32,650 nt of DNA, taken from Leptolyngbyaceae cyanobacterium SM1_4_3 (GTDB lineage: Bacteria; Cyanobacteriota; Cyanobacteriia; Elainellales; Elainellaceae). The stretch covers positions 1-32,650 of the forward strand of contig JAAUTN010000039.1 of assembly GCA_012031415.1 (NCBI GenBank), in the 5' to 3' direction. The notes below the pieces were generated by a model. The model was not told the origin of the DNA. It did not search any database and saw only the letters and a program-made list of their open reading frames with translations. A program made the position numbers and the translations under genes. This document shows positions 22,811 to 30,714 of this stretch, one piece after another. Position 1 is the first letter of the stretch; each line of letters starts with the position of its first letter.

Positions 22811-24847
22811 CTACCGCTTTGAGGCAGGAAGAGAAAGGGTTGGACGAGGGGAAGTTTGAGGACGTGACCCATTCCCATTTCGATGTCCATTGCCGTTTTG
22901 AGCAGCAGGCTCATCTGTCAATAGCAATTCTCGAATTAGTCGAGCAGCAGCGCGTTGGGCCAGACCACCTGCAATTTGCTGCCCCATTTGCTGCGTTTCA
23001 GGTTTGGTAATTAAACGAGGCAATTTGCTGACTAGCTGTAGCGGATCAAATCCGGGGGTTTCCTGTAAGATGGCAACGATGCGGGTGAGGTGTTCTAAAT
23101 TTTTCTGGTCACGGGGGGGCGCTGGCTTTGCTCCATTTGCGCCATCTAGCCCAACCCGCTGGCGCAAACTATAAGTAATGTTGCTGATGGTATTCCGCCC
23201 AAACACATCAATTCCCTTGACGATTTCTTCAACAAGCTGTTCACGAATGAATTCTCCCCGCTCTGAGAAAAGAAAATCCAGCGTTTGGTCAAGTACCTGG
23301 TTAAAATCGTAGTCCTGACTGTCACGAGCATTACGAAGCAAATTTTCTAACCGATTCCAACGAAAACTGCCTTCTTTGAACAGCAGATCGCGCAGGGAAG
23401 ACCGAAGCTGTGGGGAGGGATCAGTCAGCAACCGCTTTGCAACATAAGGGTAAGCCTTGCTCAGCACCTTAAAGTTTGGGTCAACGTTAATCGCAATCCC
23501 TTCTAGCGTGACTAGCGATCGGATAATTAGCGCATAGTAAGCAGGCACTCGGAATGGAAACTCATACATCACTTCCGAAAGCTGATCGGTCATGCTCTTG
23601 AAGTTTAGCTCTGCTACGCTTGCGCCGAGAGCGCCATTAAACACGTCGGCTAACGCTGGAATGATGGGAGTCAGATCAGTCTCAGGCGAAAGGAAGTCTA
23701 ACTTAACGTAATCCTGAGCTAGCCCTTCATAATCCCGGTTGACCAGATGTACGACTGCCTCAATCAAACCGTAGCGCTGATAGGGTTTGACCTCACTCAT
23801 CATGCCGAAGTCGAGGTAAGCCAGCTTACCATCAGGAGTTGCTAGCAGATTACCAGGATGCGGGTCAGCGTGGAAAAATCCATGTTCTAGCAACTGTCGT
23901 AGAGAACATTGGACTCCGACCTCAATCAAGTGTCTAGCGTCAATTCCCTGGCTAAGCAGCACATCGGGACGGGTGAGCTTTGTACCTGTGATCCATTCCA
24001 TTGTCAGCACTCGCCGCTGAGTGTACTGCCAGTAGATTCGAGGCACGTAAATGTCAGGCAAATGCCCATAAAGCTGAGCAAATTTTTCGGCGTTTTTGCC
24101 TTCCTGGGTGTAGTCCATTTCCTCAAAGATGCGGGCACCAAATTCGTCCATGATGCCAACCAGGTCGCTTCGCACCTGCTCAGATTTGCTGGCCCAAATT
24201 GCTAGCTGGCGCAGAATGTAGATGTCTAGGGTGATTCGCTGTGCTAAACCGGGACGCTGTACCTTAACGGCTACCGTTTCACCGCTCTTTAGCTTGCCTT
24301 TGTAAACCTGCCCGAGTGAAGCGGCGGCAATCGGGTCTGGAGAAAGCTCGGCGTAAATATGTTCGGGGCGATCGCCCAACTCTTCTTCGATGAACCGAAA
24401 AGCGACCTCGTTGGGAAATGGCGGCAGTTGGTCCTGTAGCTTCGTCAACTCTTCCATATAGAGTGGCGGAATCAGATCAGGACGAGTAGATAAAGCTTGC
24501 CCCACCTTGATGTAAGCCGGACCAAGATCTGTCAGAATCTCTCTCAGCCGAGCAGCCCGACGAAACTGATTGCGCTTAATGGTTCCCCAACGTTTGTCCC
24601 AAAATAGCCGTAGACCAAGCCCCAGAAACGGCAGAATGATGCCGACCAGTCTTGCCCACACTTGAAGCGGACGGGCACGGTAATGGCTGGCGATCGCCAC
24701 CGGATCGTATCGTAAAGCCGTATCTGCATTCGTCAGGTCATTCACTTGAACCGACTTTAAATGCTCTTCAGGAGCGGGGTAGCTCTCAATGGCGATCGCC
24801 CCTGACTGTGTTAAATCTTGGGCTGTGGAATTAGCTACGGTAGGCAT
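22811..24847 (-). CDS. ABC1K / AarF / UbiB-family atypical kinase (second paralogue)
   Basis: This is a 678-residue ABC1K kinase, longer than the paralogue at 437-2146 by an N-terminal leader of about 40 residues and a C-terminal extension of about 70. Motifs are YIKVGQALSTRPD, AAASLGQVYKGKL, HADPHPGN with His326 and YLDFGMM with Asp346. The two proteins align throughout the core (for example DLGPAYIKVGQ versus RLGPAFIKVGQ, and FRVPAYYALIIRSLVT versus FRVPAKFALIIRSLVT). They are ancient paralogues rather than a recent duplication. The C-terminus (NGNGHRNGNGSRP) is low-complexity. The start is ATG 24847. A role in quinone metabolism or photosynthetic stress is known for family members, but is not shown here. 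Confidence 0.95.
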   Translation of the reverse strand: MPTVANSTAQDLTQSGAIAIESYPAPEEHLKSVQVNDLTNADTALRYDPVAIASHYRARPLQVWARLVGIILPFLGLGLRLFWDKRWGTIKRNQFRRAARLREILTDLGPAYIKVGQALSTRPDLIPPLYMEELTKLQDQLPPFPNEVAFRFIEEELGDRPEHIYAELSPDPIAAASLGQVYKGKLKSGETVAVKVQRPGLAQRITLDIYILRQLAIWASKSEQVRSDLVGIMDEFGARIFEEMDYTQEGKNAEKFAQLYGHLPDIYVPRIYWQYTQRRVLTMEWITGTKLTRPDVLLSQGIDARHLIEVGVQCSLRQLLEHGFFHADPHPGNLLATPDGKLAYLDFGMMSEVKPYQRYGLIEAVVHLVNRDYEGLAQDYVKLDFLSPETDLTPIIPALADVFNGALGASVAELNFKSMTDQLSEVMYEFPFRVPAYYALIIRSLVTLEGIAINVDPNFKVLSKAYPYVAKRLLTDPSPQLRSSLRDLLFKEGSFRWNRLENLLRNARDSQDYDFNQVLDQTLDFLFSERGEFIREQLVEEIVKGIDVFGRNTISNITYSLRQRVGLDGANGAKPAPPRDQKNLEHLTRIVAILQETPGFDPLQLVSKLPRLITKPETQQMGQQIAGGLAQRAAARLIRELLLTDEPAAQNGNGHRNGNGSRPQTSPRPTLSLPASKR

Positions 24848-25402
24848 AGTGTAGAGAAGATAGGGGTGGGCAGTCTGGACTCCGAGCCGCGTGGGGCTGG
24901 TTTAGCAGTTGTGCTTCAGCGAGTCAGGGCAGAGCAGCCCATGTAAAGCATTGTAACAACAGGTTTAGGAAGAACTACATCTTCTTTTAATAAAGAGACA
25001 TTTAGTAATTAGATCAAATTAGATCATAAGTATCCAATGTGGGCATCAATCCTGACGCTTCCATAAATTTTGTGCCCCCTCGCGAAGGACCCCGTGCCTC
25101 AAAGGGATTGCTGTTAGAAACACCTACAGTCTTGCAAACTACTACTAAACTGAATAAGTACAGGCATTCGGTGGGCGAGAGTAGGGTTAGGGGCTGGGGG
25201 CTAGGGGCTAGATCTGAATCTTGAATTTACAACCTTGCAGTTCTGGTCAGTAGTCCCAGACAGCTACTCCAAGCCCCAGATAGCTGCTCCAGTCAAGTAA
25301 CTTCCCATCCGAACCCTAGCCCCCAGCCCCTAGTCCCTAACCCCTTCAAGATCGCCTAATTCCTCGCCCTGTGGCATCTTTCCCTCTGGTCAATTTTGAT
25401 TC
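24848..25402. other. Gene-free divergent region between ABC1K kinase and recN
   Basis: This is 555 bases without a credible gene. The first 170 bases are AT-rich and probably hold the kinase promoter. The rest contains the inverted GGGGCTA-type repeats at 25183-25344 and, between their arms, two related units around ccccaga(c/t)agct(a/g)ctcca at about 25255-25292. I see no LexA-like operator before recN. Confidence 0.5.
25183..25344. repeat. Inverted pair of GGGGCTA-heptamer blocks
   Basis: The left arm (25183-25211) is built of gggttagggg, ctggggg and ctagggg units. The right arm (25314-25344) is its inverted counterpart, made of ccctagc, ccccagc, ccctagt and ccctaacccc. Aligned as an inverted repeat, about 25 of 28 positions pair. 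The arms are about 100 bases apart. They may be two insertions of a mobile heptamer block in opposite orientation. Confidence 0.7.
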
Positions 25403-27235
25403 ATGCTGATCTCTCTTCAGATTGAAAATTTTGCTTTAGTTGACCGTCTGGATCTGGAGTTTGGCGTAGGGCTAAACGTTTTGACCGGAGAAACGGGCGC
25501 AGGCAAATCTATCATTCTTGATGCTCTGGATGCGGCTTTGGGCGGTAAAGTGACGAGTCGAGCCGTCCGCACGGGAGCCGATCGCGCCCTGATCGAGGCT
25601 AACTTTAAGCTCAATTCATCTTTGGTTGCATGGTTGACCGAGCAGCAAGTCGAGTTGGTTGATGACACGGTTTTGGTGTGTAGCCGGGAATTAACTGTTA
25701 ACCGGGGAAACGTTCGCAGTCGCTCTCGCCTGAATGGAGTGCTAGTTAACAAGCAGCAGATGGAGGCACTGCGCGATCGCCTCATAGAAATCACTGCTCA
25801 AGGACAAACCGTGCTGCTGGGACAGTCCAACCTCCAGCGAGAATGGCTGGATGCCTTTGGCGGTGCCGAACTGATGCAGCAGCGTGAAATTGTAGCAACT
25901 GCCTTCGCCGCTGCCCAGCAAGCGCTTCAGGCTCTCGAAAAACGCCGTCAGTTTGAGCAACAGCGGCTTCAGCAGCTTGACCTGTTTGAATATCAGTCGA
26001 AAGAGTTAAATGCGGCTAATCTAAGTGACCCTAACGAGTTGACCGACCTGGAGCAAGAACGTCAGCGGCTCAGCCACAGCGTTGAGCTTCAGCAGCAGAG
26101 CTATCAGGTGTATCAGGCGCTCTACCAAAACGATGCGGGTGAAGCCTGCGCCGATTTGCTGGGCAAAGCCGAAGGATTGCTCACAGACATGGTGCGCTAT
26201 GACTCACAGGTGCAGTCGGTGCTGGATTTGGTGACGGAGGCATTAGCACAGGTGGAGGAAGCTGGACGGCAAATTAATGCTTATGGCGAGGATCTGGAAA
26301 CCGACCCAGAGCGGCTGCAATTCGTCGAGCAGCGGATTATTGAGCTAAAGCAAATTTGCCGTAAATATGGACCGACCCTGACAGAAGCGATCGCCTACAG
26401 CCAAAAACTTCAAACCGACCTGGCCGAGTTAAACGTTGGCGCTCAGTCTACCGAAGTGCTAGAGCAAACCTATCAAACCCGTCAGGCAGAGTTGCTGCGA
26501 GCTTGCGATCGCCTGACTGAGCTGCGTAAAACCACCGCCCAACAGCTAGAAACACTACTGCTGAGCCAGCTAAAACCACTGGCAATGGACAAGGTTCAGT
26601 TTCAGGTGGGTATTGCGGCTATCTCTCCCAGCACAACGGGGACAGACCGCATTACCTTTCTGTTTAGCCCTAACCCCGGTGAACCGCTGCAACCGCTGAC
26701 CGAAATTGCCTCAGGCGGTGAGATGAGCCGCTTTTTGCTAGCGTTGAAAGCCTGCTTTTCTCAGATTGATTCAGTAGGAACAATGGTGTTTGACGAAATC
26801 GACGTGGGAGTTTCGGGGCGGGTAGCACAGGCGATCGCCGAAAAACTTCATCAGCTTAGCCGCAACCATCAGGTGCTTTGTGTGACCCATCAACCCATCG
26901 TAGCGGCGATGGCAGATGCTCACTTTCGAGTCAACAAGCAAGTGATTGATCAGGTTCTCAATAACGGCAAAGCGATCGCCCCAGACGCAGGTAAGACCGA
27001 AGAAGTTAGAACCGTTGTCCGCGTTGCTGCTCTTGATAATCAGCAGCGTCGCGAAGAATTAGCTCAGCTTGCAGGTGGGCAGAACGCTCAAGAAGCGATC
27101 GCCTTTGCCGAGTCACTCCTTAACCAGGCTGCAAATACTCGCCTAACTCAGGCTAACTCACCTATCAACTCCAACACTTCTACTTCCTCACCAAAATCAG
27201 GGGCAGGACGAAAATCTCGCGCCAAAAAAGTTTAG
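25403..27235 (+). CDS. recN: DNA repair protein RecN (SMC-like ATPase)
   Basis: This is a 610-residue RecN, which acts in double-strand break repair. Walker A is GETGAGKS (29-36) in the typical N-terminal MLISLQIENFALVDRL context. The middle (about 155-385) is a Gln/Glu/Leu-rich coiled coil with the RecN-type hinge sequence VEQRIIELKQICRKYG. The C-terminal lobe has the ABC signature SGGEMSRF beginning at Ser437 and Walker B MVFDEIDVGVSG with Asp464/Glu465. Then follow the D-loop region and CVTHQP. A Ser/Asn-rich basic tail (GRKSRAKKV) extends past the usual end. Start ATG 25403. The reading frame is intact. Confidence 0.96.
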   Translation: MLISLQIENFALVDRLDLEFGVGLNVLTGETGAGKSIILDALDAALGGKVTSRAVRTGADRALIEANFKLNSSLVAWLTEQQVELVDDTVLVCSRELTVNRGNVRSRSRLNGVLVNKQQMEALRDRLIEITAQGQTVLLGQSNLQREWLDAFGGAELMQQREIVATAFAAAQQALQALEKRRQFEQQRLQQLDLFEYQSKELNAANLSDPNELTDLEQERQRLSHSVELQQQSYQVYQALYQNDAGEACADLLGKAEGLLTDMVRYDSQVQSVLDLVTEALAQVEEAGRQINAYGEDLETDPERLQFVEQRIIELKQICRKYGPTLTEAIAYSQKLQTDLAELNVGAQSTEVLEQTYQTRQAELLRACDRLTELRKTTAQQLETLLLSQLKPLAMDKVQFQVGIAAISPSTTGTDRITFLFSPNPGEPLQPLTEIASGGEMSRFLLALKACFSQIDSVGTMVFDEIDVGVSGRVAQAIAEKLHQLSRNHQVLCVTHQPIVAAMADAHFRVNKQVIDQVLNNGKAIAPDAGKTEEVRTVVRVAALDNQQRREELAQLAGGQNAQEAIAFAESLLNQAANTRLTQANSPINSNTSTSSPKSGAGRKSRAKKV

Positions 27236-27574
27236 GCAAGAGTCTTAAAAAGGAAGATTCAAAATTCAAAATAGTTCCCTTTCAAGATTTTTAATTTTAT
27301 ATTTTTGAACTGCTTATTTTGCCTAAACATTCCCCTTAAGGGGGATGCACAGCCAAACAACCCCAAAAGCCTCAAATATATTGAGTTCGTTTCGTATATT
27401 TAACTGCTCAGGGGCAGTCCAATCGTATTGGTGTCACATCCCCACAACAGTTACAGGGCGAATGCATCTTAGGTTGCAAAGAGTCGATCGCTAAGTTAAA
27501 ACCAGCGATGGATTAATTGCTTGCTTTATTAAGCAACAGTGAGCAATTAGCACCTTATTCAAGAGGAACGACTA
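27236..27574. other. Gene-free region between recN and the secreted protein gene
   Basis: It begins with the heptamer-type repeat attcaaaattcaaaat (27257-27272), common in filamentous cyanobacteria, and a matching inverted AT-rich stretch near 27290-27309. A palindrome, ccccttaagggg, lies at 27332-27343; no T-run follows, so I do not call it a terminator. No gene is visible. The ribosome-binding site of the next gene, AAGAGGA, is at 27561-27567. Confidence 0.5.
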
Positions 27575-28237
27575 ATGAGCGTCCAAAATCGTCTCATCTC
27601 ACTCAAACAGTTGATCAGCCTCGGCGCGATCGCAGGTACCAGTGTTCTCTTTGGGTTTCCTGCAACGGCCCAGTCCAGCATCAATTCCGATGCTTCTGCT
27701 AACCCTATTCTGGCTCAAGCAGAATCTACAGGAGATGATTTTGAGCTTTCTCCAGAAGGCTTTGAAATTCTTTGTGAGCGCTTTCCACTCAACTCCCGTT
27801 GTGAAGGAGCCGCTGGCTCTGGAAGTGACGACCTACCAGGCTCTGCTCAAGATCCAAACACAGATGTGACTGATCCACCAATTGAGCCAGGAAATTCACC
27901 CTCTGATGATTCGTCCGGCGGTACACAAGAGCGTCCTGGTGAATCCCCTGATGGGCTAGGCACACCACCAGGAGGTTCAATGGATGACACTCCTGCTCCT
28001 GGTTCTCCTTCCGACCCTAACACCGACACAACTAGCCCACCCTTTGACCCCGGCAACTCTCCTGCTGATGGCTCAGAAGGTGGTATTCAAGAACCGCCTG
28101 GTGACATGATGCCTCCAGGCGGAACGATGCAGCCTCCAGGTGGAACAATGCAGCCTCCAGGTGGAGCGCCTCTCGATACACGTCCTCCTGCCGCAGAGCC
28201 AGACGACTCTACAGTTCCTCCTACCCAAAACCAGTAG
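27575..28237 (+). CDS. Secreted Pro/Gly/Asp-rich low-complexity protein with internal duplication
   Basis: This is a 220-residue exported protein. The N-terminus is a signal peptide (basic NRLISLK, hydrophobic core, cleavage probably after FPATAQ). Next is a short motif, FELSPEGFEILCERFPLNSRCEG, broken here by two cysteines that may pair; it is the only folded-looking part. The rest is disordered and repetitive: a unit starting DPNTD at residue 93 recurs at residue 147, exactly 54 codons later (DPNTDVTDPPIEPGNSP versus DPNTDTTSPPFDPGNSP), and PPGGTMQ repeats near the end. The start ATG 27575 has a strong AAGAGGA site. It is probably periplasmic or cell-surface. Function unknown. Confidence 0.8.
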   Translation: MSVQNRLISLKQLISLGAIAGTSVLFGFPATAQSSINSDASANPILAQAESTGDDFELSPEGFEILCERFPLNSRCEGAAGSGSDDLPGSAQDPNTDVTDPPIEPGNSPSDDSSGGTQERPGESPDGLGTPPGGSMDDTPAPGSPSDPNTDTTSPPFDPGNSPADGSEGGIQEPPGDMMPPGGTMQPPGGTMQPPGGAPLDTRPPAAEPDDSTVPPTQNQ

Positions 28238-28536
28238 GCGGTTGGAACAATGGATTAGAGAGGTTTGCTAAGCAACTGGTTAAATCATCATTCACCCTTT
28301 CAGAAACCCTTTCAAACTCTTCTAAATAGGCTTCTGGGAGATTTTCAAGAAAACGCTTTTCACCTGGAGGGCAAACAATGGTTCACTTCTAGCCCGCCCT
28401 GAGTGAAGCATTGCAGTTGGGGAGCATTTGAGATTAGGTTCCTTCCCAAATCACCCTAAGTCTGTTCATACCAGTCCAATTGAGGTCAAACTTCTCTAAT
28501 GCCGTTTCTGTAGGGCTATACCTACACTTCAGGACA

Positions 28537-28585
28537 CGTATTTGTGTGCAAACTCCCATTGTGCGGAGTTTGCACACAAATTACG
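28537..28585. repeat. Long near-perfect hairpin (about 20-bp stem)
   Basis: The left arm cgta plus tttgtgtgcaaactcc (28537-28556) pairs with ggagtttgcacacaaat plus tacg (28565-28585), with a single bulged base and an 8-base loop cattgtgc. Only a weak TTTT follows a few bases later. It could be a transcription attenuator, an mRNA stability element or a relic of a small mobile palindrome. Confidence 0.75.
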
Positions 28586-28635
28586 TTTTAACCGAGGTGC
28601 GTAACGCCATTTATGTAGCTTCACAAGGAACTTGG

Positions 28636-28680
28636 CTTAGATTGAACATATTTAGATTGAATATATTTAGATTGAACAAC
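28636..28680. repeat. Three tandem 15-bp repeats
   Basis: Units cttagattgaacata, tttagattgaatata and tttagattgaacaac stand in exact register at 28636-28650, 28651-28665 and 28666-28680, ending 17 bases before the antiporter start codon. Fifteen bases is about 1.5 helical turns, so sites would alternate faces. It could be a protein-binding array or slippage-prone sequence. Confidence 0.75.
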
Positions 28681-28697
28681 ACATTGGGATTGTAGTT

Positions 28698-30280
28698 TTG
28701 CGTGCCGAATTAACTCACCTGTTTACGACGCTAGGCAATGTTTCTAAAGATGCTGCTATTGAGCAGAGCCTACGGCAGTTTTTGCTAGTTCTCTCAGTCT
28801 CTTTAGGAGTTGCAACAACTTCCCGCGTATTTAGCTGGTTTCGCCAAATCCCCTATACGCTGCTGCTGGTGATTGTGGGGCTGATTTTGGCAGCCATAGA
28901 TGTGCGGTTAATTAACCTTTCGCCAGAGCTGATTCTGTTTATTTTTTGCCGCCGCTGCTATTTGAAGCAGCCTGGAATATAAAGTGGTCGAATCTGAAGC
29001 GCGATTTATTTCCAATTGCGCTGTTGGCGATCGCTGGCGTAATGATTACCGTCCTGGGGGTTGTATTTAGCCTCAAACTCGTTGCAGGTACGGCTCTCTC
29101 GACGGCTCTCCTGGTCGGAGCTAGCCTATCCGCAACCGATCCGGTATCTGTCGTCGCCCTATTTCGAGAATTGGGCGTAGGCAAACGTTTAACCACCCTG
29201 ATGGAAGGTGAAAGCTTATTCAACGATGGGGTAGCAGTAGTAGCTTTTGGTTTGCTGCTAGGTTTAGCGATGGAAACAGAGCAGTTCAGCCTTTCGATTA
29301 CGCTGGCTCGGTTTCTCACCGTTGTTGGAGTTGGGATTGCAGCGGGCGCTCTGATTGGGTTTGGTATTTCTTACCTGACCCAACGATTTGACCTGCCGCT
29401 GGTTGAGCAATCGCTGACGCTGGTTTCAGCCTATGGAACTTATCTAATTGCCGAGGAATTTGGGGGGTCTGGGGTCATTGGCGTGGTGACAGTGGGGCTG
29501 GTTCTCGGAAATTTTGGCTCCCGCATTGGCATGAATCCTCGAACTCGGCTGGTCGTGTCAGAATTTTGGGATTTCCTGGCATTTTTCGTCAATTCCATCG
29601 TGTTTTTGCTGATTGGCGACCAGATTCGGTTTGCCAGTTTAGGGGAGAATATTGAGGCAATTGGGGTGGCGATCGCCGCTCTCCTTCTCACCAGAGCCAT
29701 CAGCGTTTACAGCTTAAGTACCTTGAGCAATGGGCTAGTGAAATCAGAGATTCCCTGGCAGGATCAGACCGTGCTGTGGTGGGGTGGTTTGCGTGGTTCC
29801 GTTTCAGTCGCGTTGGCGTTAAGCGTTCCTGCTACGCTGGAGCAGCGAGAAGAAGTCATTGCCATCGTATTTGGCGTAATGCTATTTACGCTGCTGGTAC
29901 AGGGGCTTACCACTAAATCCTTACTTGAAAAGCTCGACCGTCTGGGCGACCAGCCTTTACGCCAGGAATACTTGCAGTCTGTTGCCCGTCGTGTAGCGCT
30001 AAATCGGGTTCAGGAACATCTATCTCACCTAATGCAGCGTCAAGAGGTTGACCAGGAGTTTTATGAATACCAGTCGGCTCTAATTCAGGGGCAGATTAAA
30101 AATTTGCAAGACCAGATTAACCACTTGCAAAATCAGCACCCCGAAATTCGCGAGTTTGCCGAAGCGCAACTGCGAGAAGAACTGTTGGCGATCGAAGCAG
30201 ATACTTACGCTGAGCTAATTCGGGCGGGTCAACTTCAAGACGAGTTGACCCCCCTTCTACCAGAAGCGTTGAACGGATAA
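28698..30280 (+). pseudogene. CPA1 (NhaP/NhaS-type) Na+/H+ antiporter, interrupted by one-base deletion
   Basis: Two overlapping frames together make one complete antiporter of about 527 residues. The first (28698-28982, TTG start) encodes helices 1-3 to SPELILFIF, then runs into nonsense. The second (open from 28946) resumes with LPPLLFEAAWNIKW. It contains the family's ion-binding segment LSATDPVSVVALFRELG and the GESLFNDGVAVV motif, then WWGGLRGSVSVALALS. A cytoplasmic coiled tail (HLMQRQEVDQEFYEY onward) follows. The break falls in a run of six T (28942-28947); seven T would restore one frame. This is either a real knock-out, a read error, or, less likely, slippage. Upstream lies a hairpin and tandem-repeat leader. 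Confidence 0.85.
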
Positions 30281-30302
30281 AAACACCCCTGAACGGATAC
30301 CA

Positions 30303-30686
30303 TCAACTGTAGTCAGTGAGTCGATAGATCTTGCCGTCGCGGAAATCAAGTTCTGAGCGTCCTGTAAGTTGCAGGGTTTCTCCCAGCTTCATCCCGTTTG
30401 GCAAGTTTGTAGCCAGCACGCCTACGTATTCTATTTCTAAAGAAGCTCCGTCGCCGTCCAGGTTAAACTTTGTCACGGTTTGCTTTCGTGACGAGAATAG
30501 CCGCTTCGACTGCTCTGCTAACGCTCGAAATTCGTTCTTGCCGGATGCACTCGCGTTAACTTCACCACCAGAGACGTTTTTGAACTCAATGTCCTGGTGG
30601 ATCAACTCCATCATGCGCTCAATGTCGAAGCTGTTGTAAGCGTCGAGGTAACGTTCAAGCAAGGCTCGTTTTTCGTCGGCATGCAT
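30303..30686 (-). CDS. SnoaL / NTF2-like small protein
   Basis: This is a 127-residue protein if the ATG at 30686 is used; a longer open frame reaches back into the peptidase gene but that part has no family features. The pattern ALLERYLDAYNSFDIERMMELIHQDIEF followed by strands ending in LDFRDGKIYRLTDYS is the cone-shaped NTF2/SnoaL fold: an N-terminal helix pair, then a curved sheet. Such proteins bind small molecules or act as isomerase-like enzymes, and no catalytic residue can be assigned here. It lies 28 bases after the stop of the S8 peptidase on the same strand, so the two may be cotranscribed. Confidence 0.85.
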   Translation of the reverse strand: MHADEKRALLERYLDAYNSFDIERMMELIHQDIEFKNVSGGEVNASASGKNEFRALAEQSKRLFSSRKQTVTKFNLDGDGASLEIEYVGVLATNLPNGMKLGETLQLTGRSELDFRDGKIYRLTDYS

Positions 30687-30714
30687 GGGTTCAAATTTCC
30701 TCTTCCCGACTCCC

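Larger units (their letters stand above)
28238..28697. other. Gene-free region upstream of the CPA1 antiporter
   Basis: This is 460 bases without a convincing gene; a 71-codon open frame over the second half mostly reflects the repeats. Notable structures are a small gtagg/cctac hairpin at 28510-28525, a long hairpin at 28537-28585 and a triple 15-base tandem repeat at 28636-28680. Together they make a structured leader close to the antiporter start. Confidence 0.5.

Noticed and set aside
27331-27345. Intrinsic terminator after recN
   Set aside because: The ccccttaagggg palindrome has almost no loop, lies about 100 bases past the stop and is not followed by a T-run.
28636-28680. CRISPR array
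   Set aside because: The three 15-bp units are directly abutted with no spacers and are too short.
28480-28695. 71-codon open frame before the antiporter
   Set aside because: Its sequence is dominated by the long hairpin and the 15-bp repeats (FRLNI units) and has no family character.
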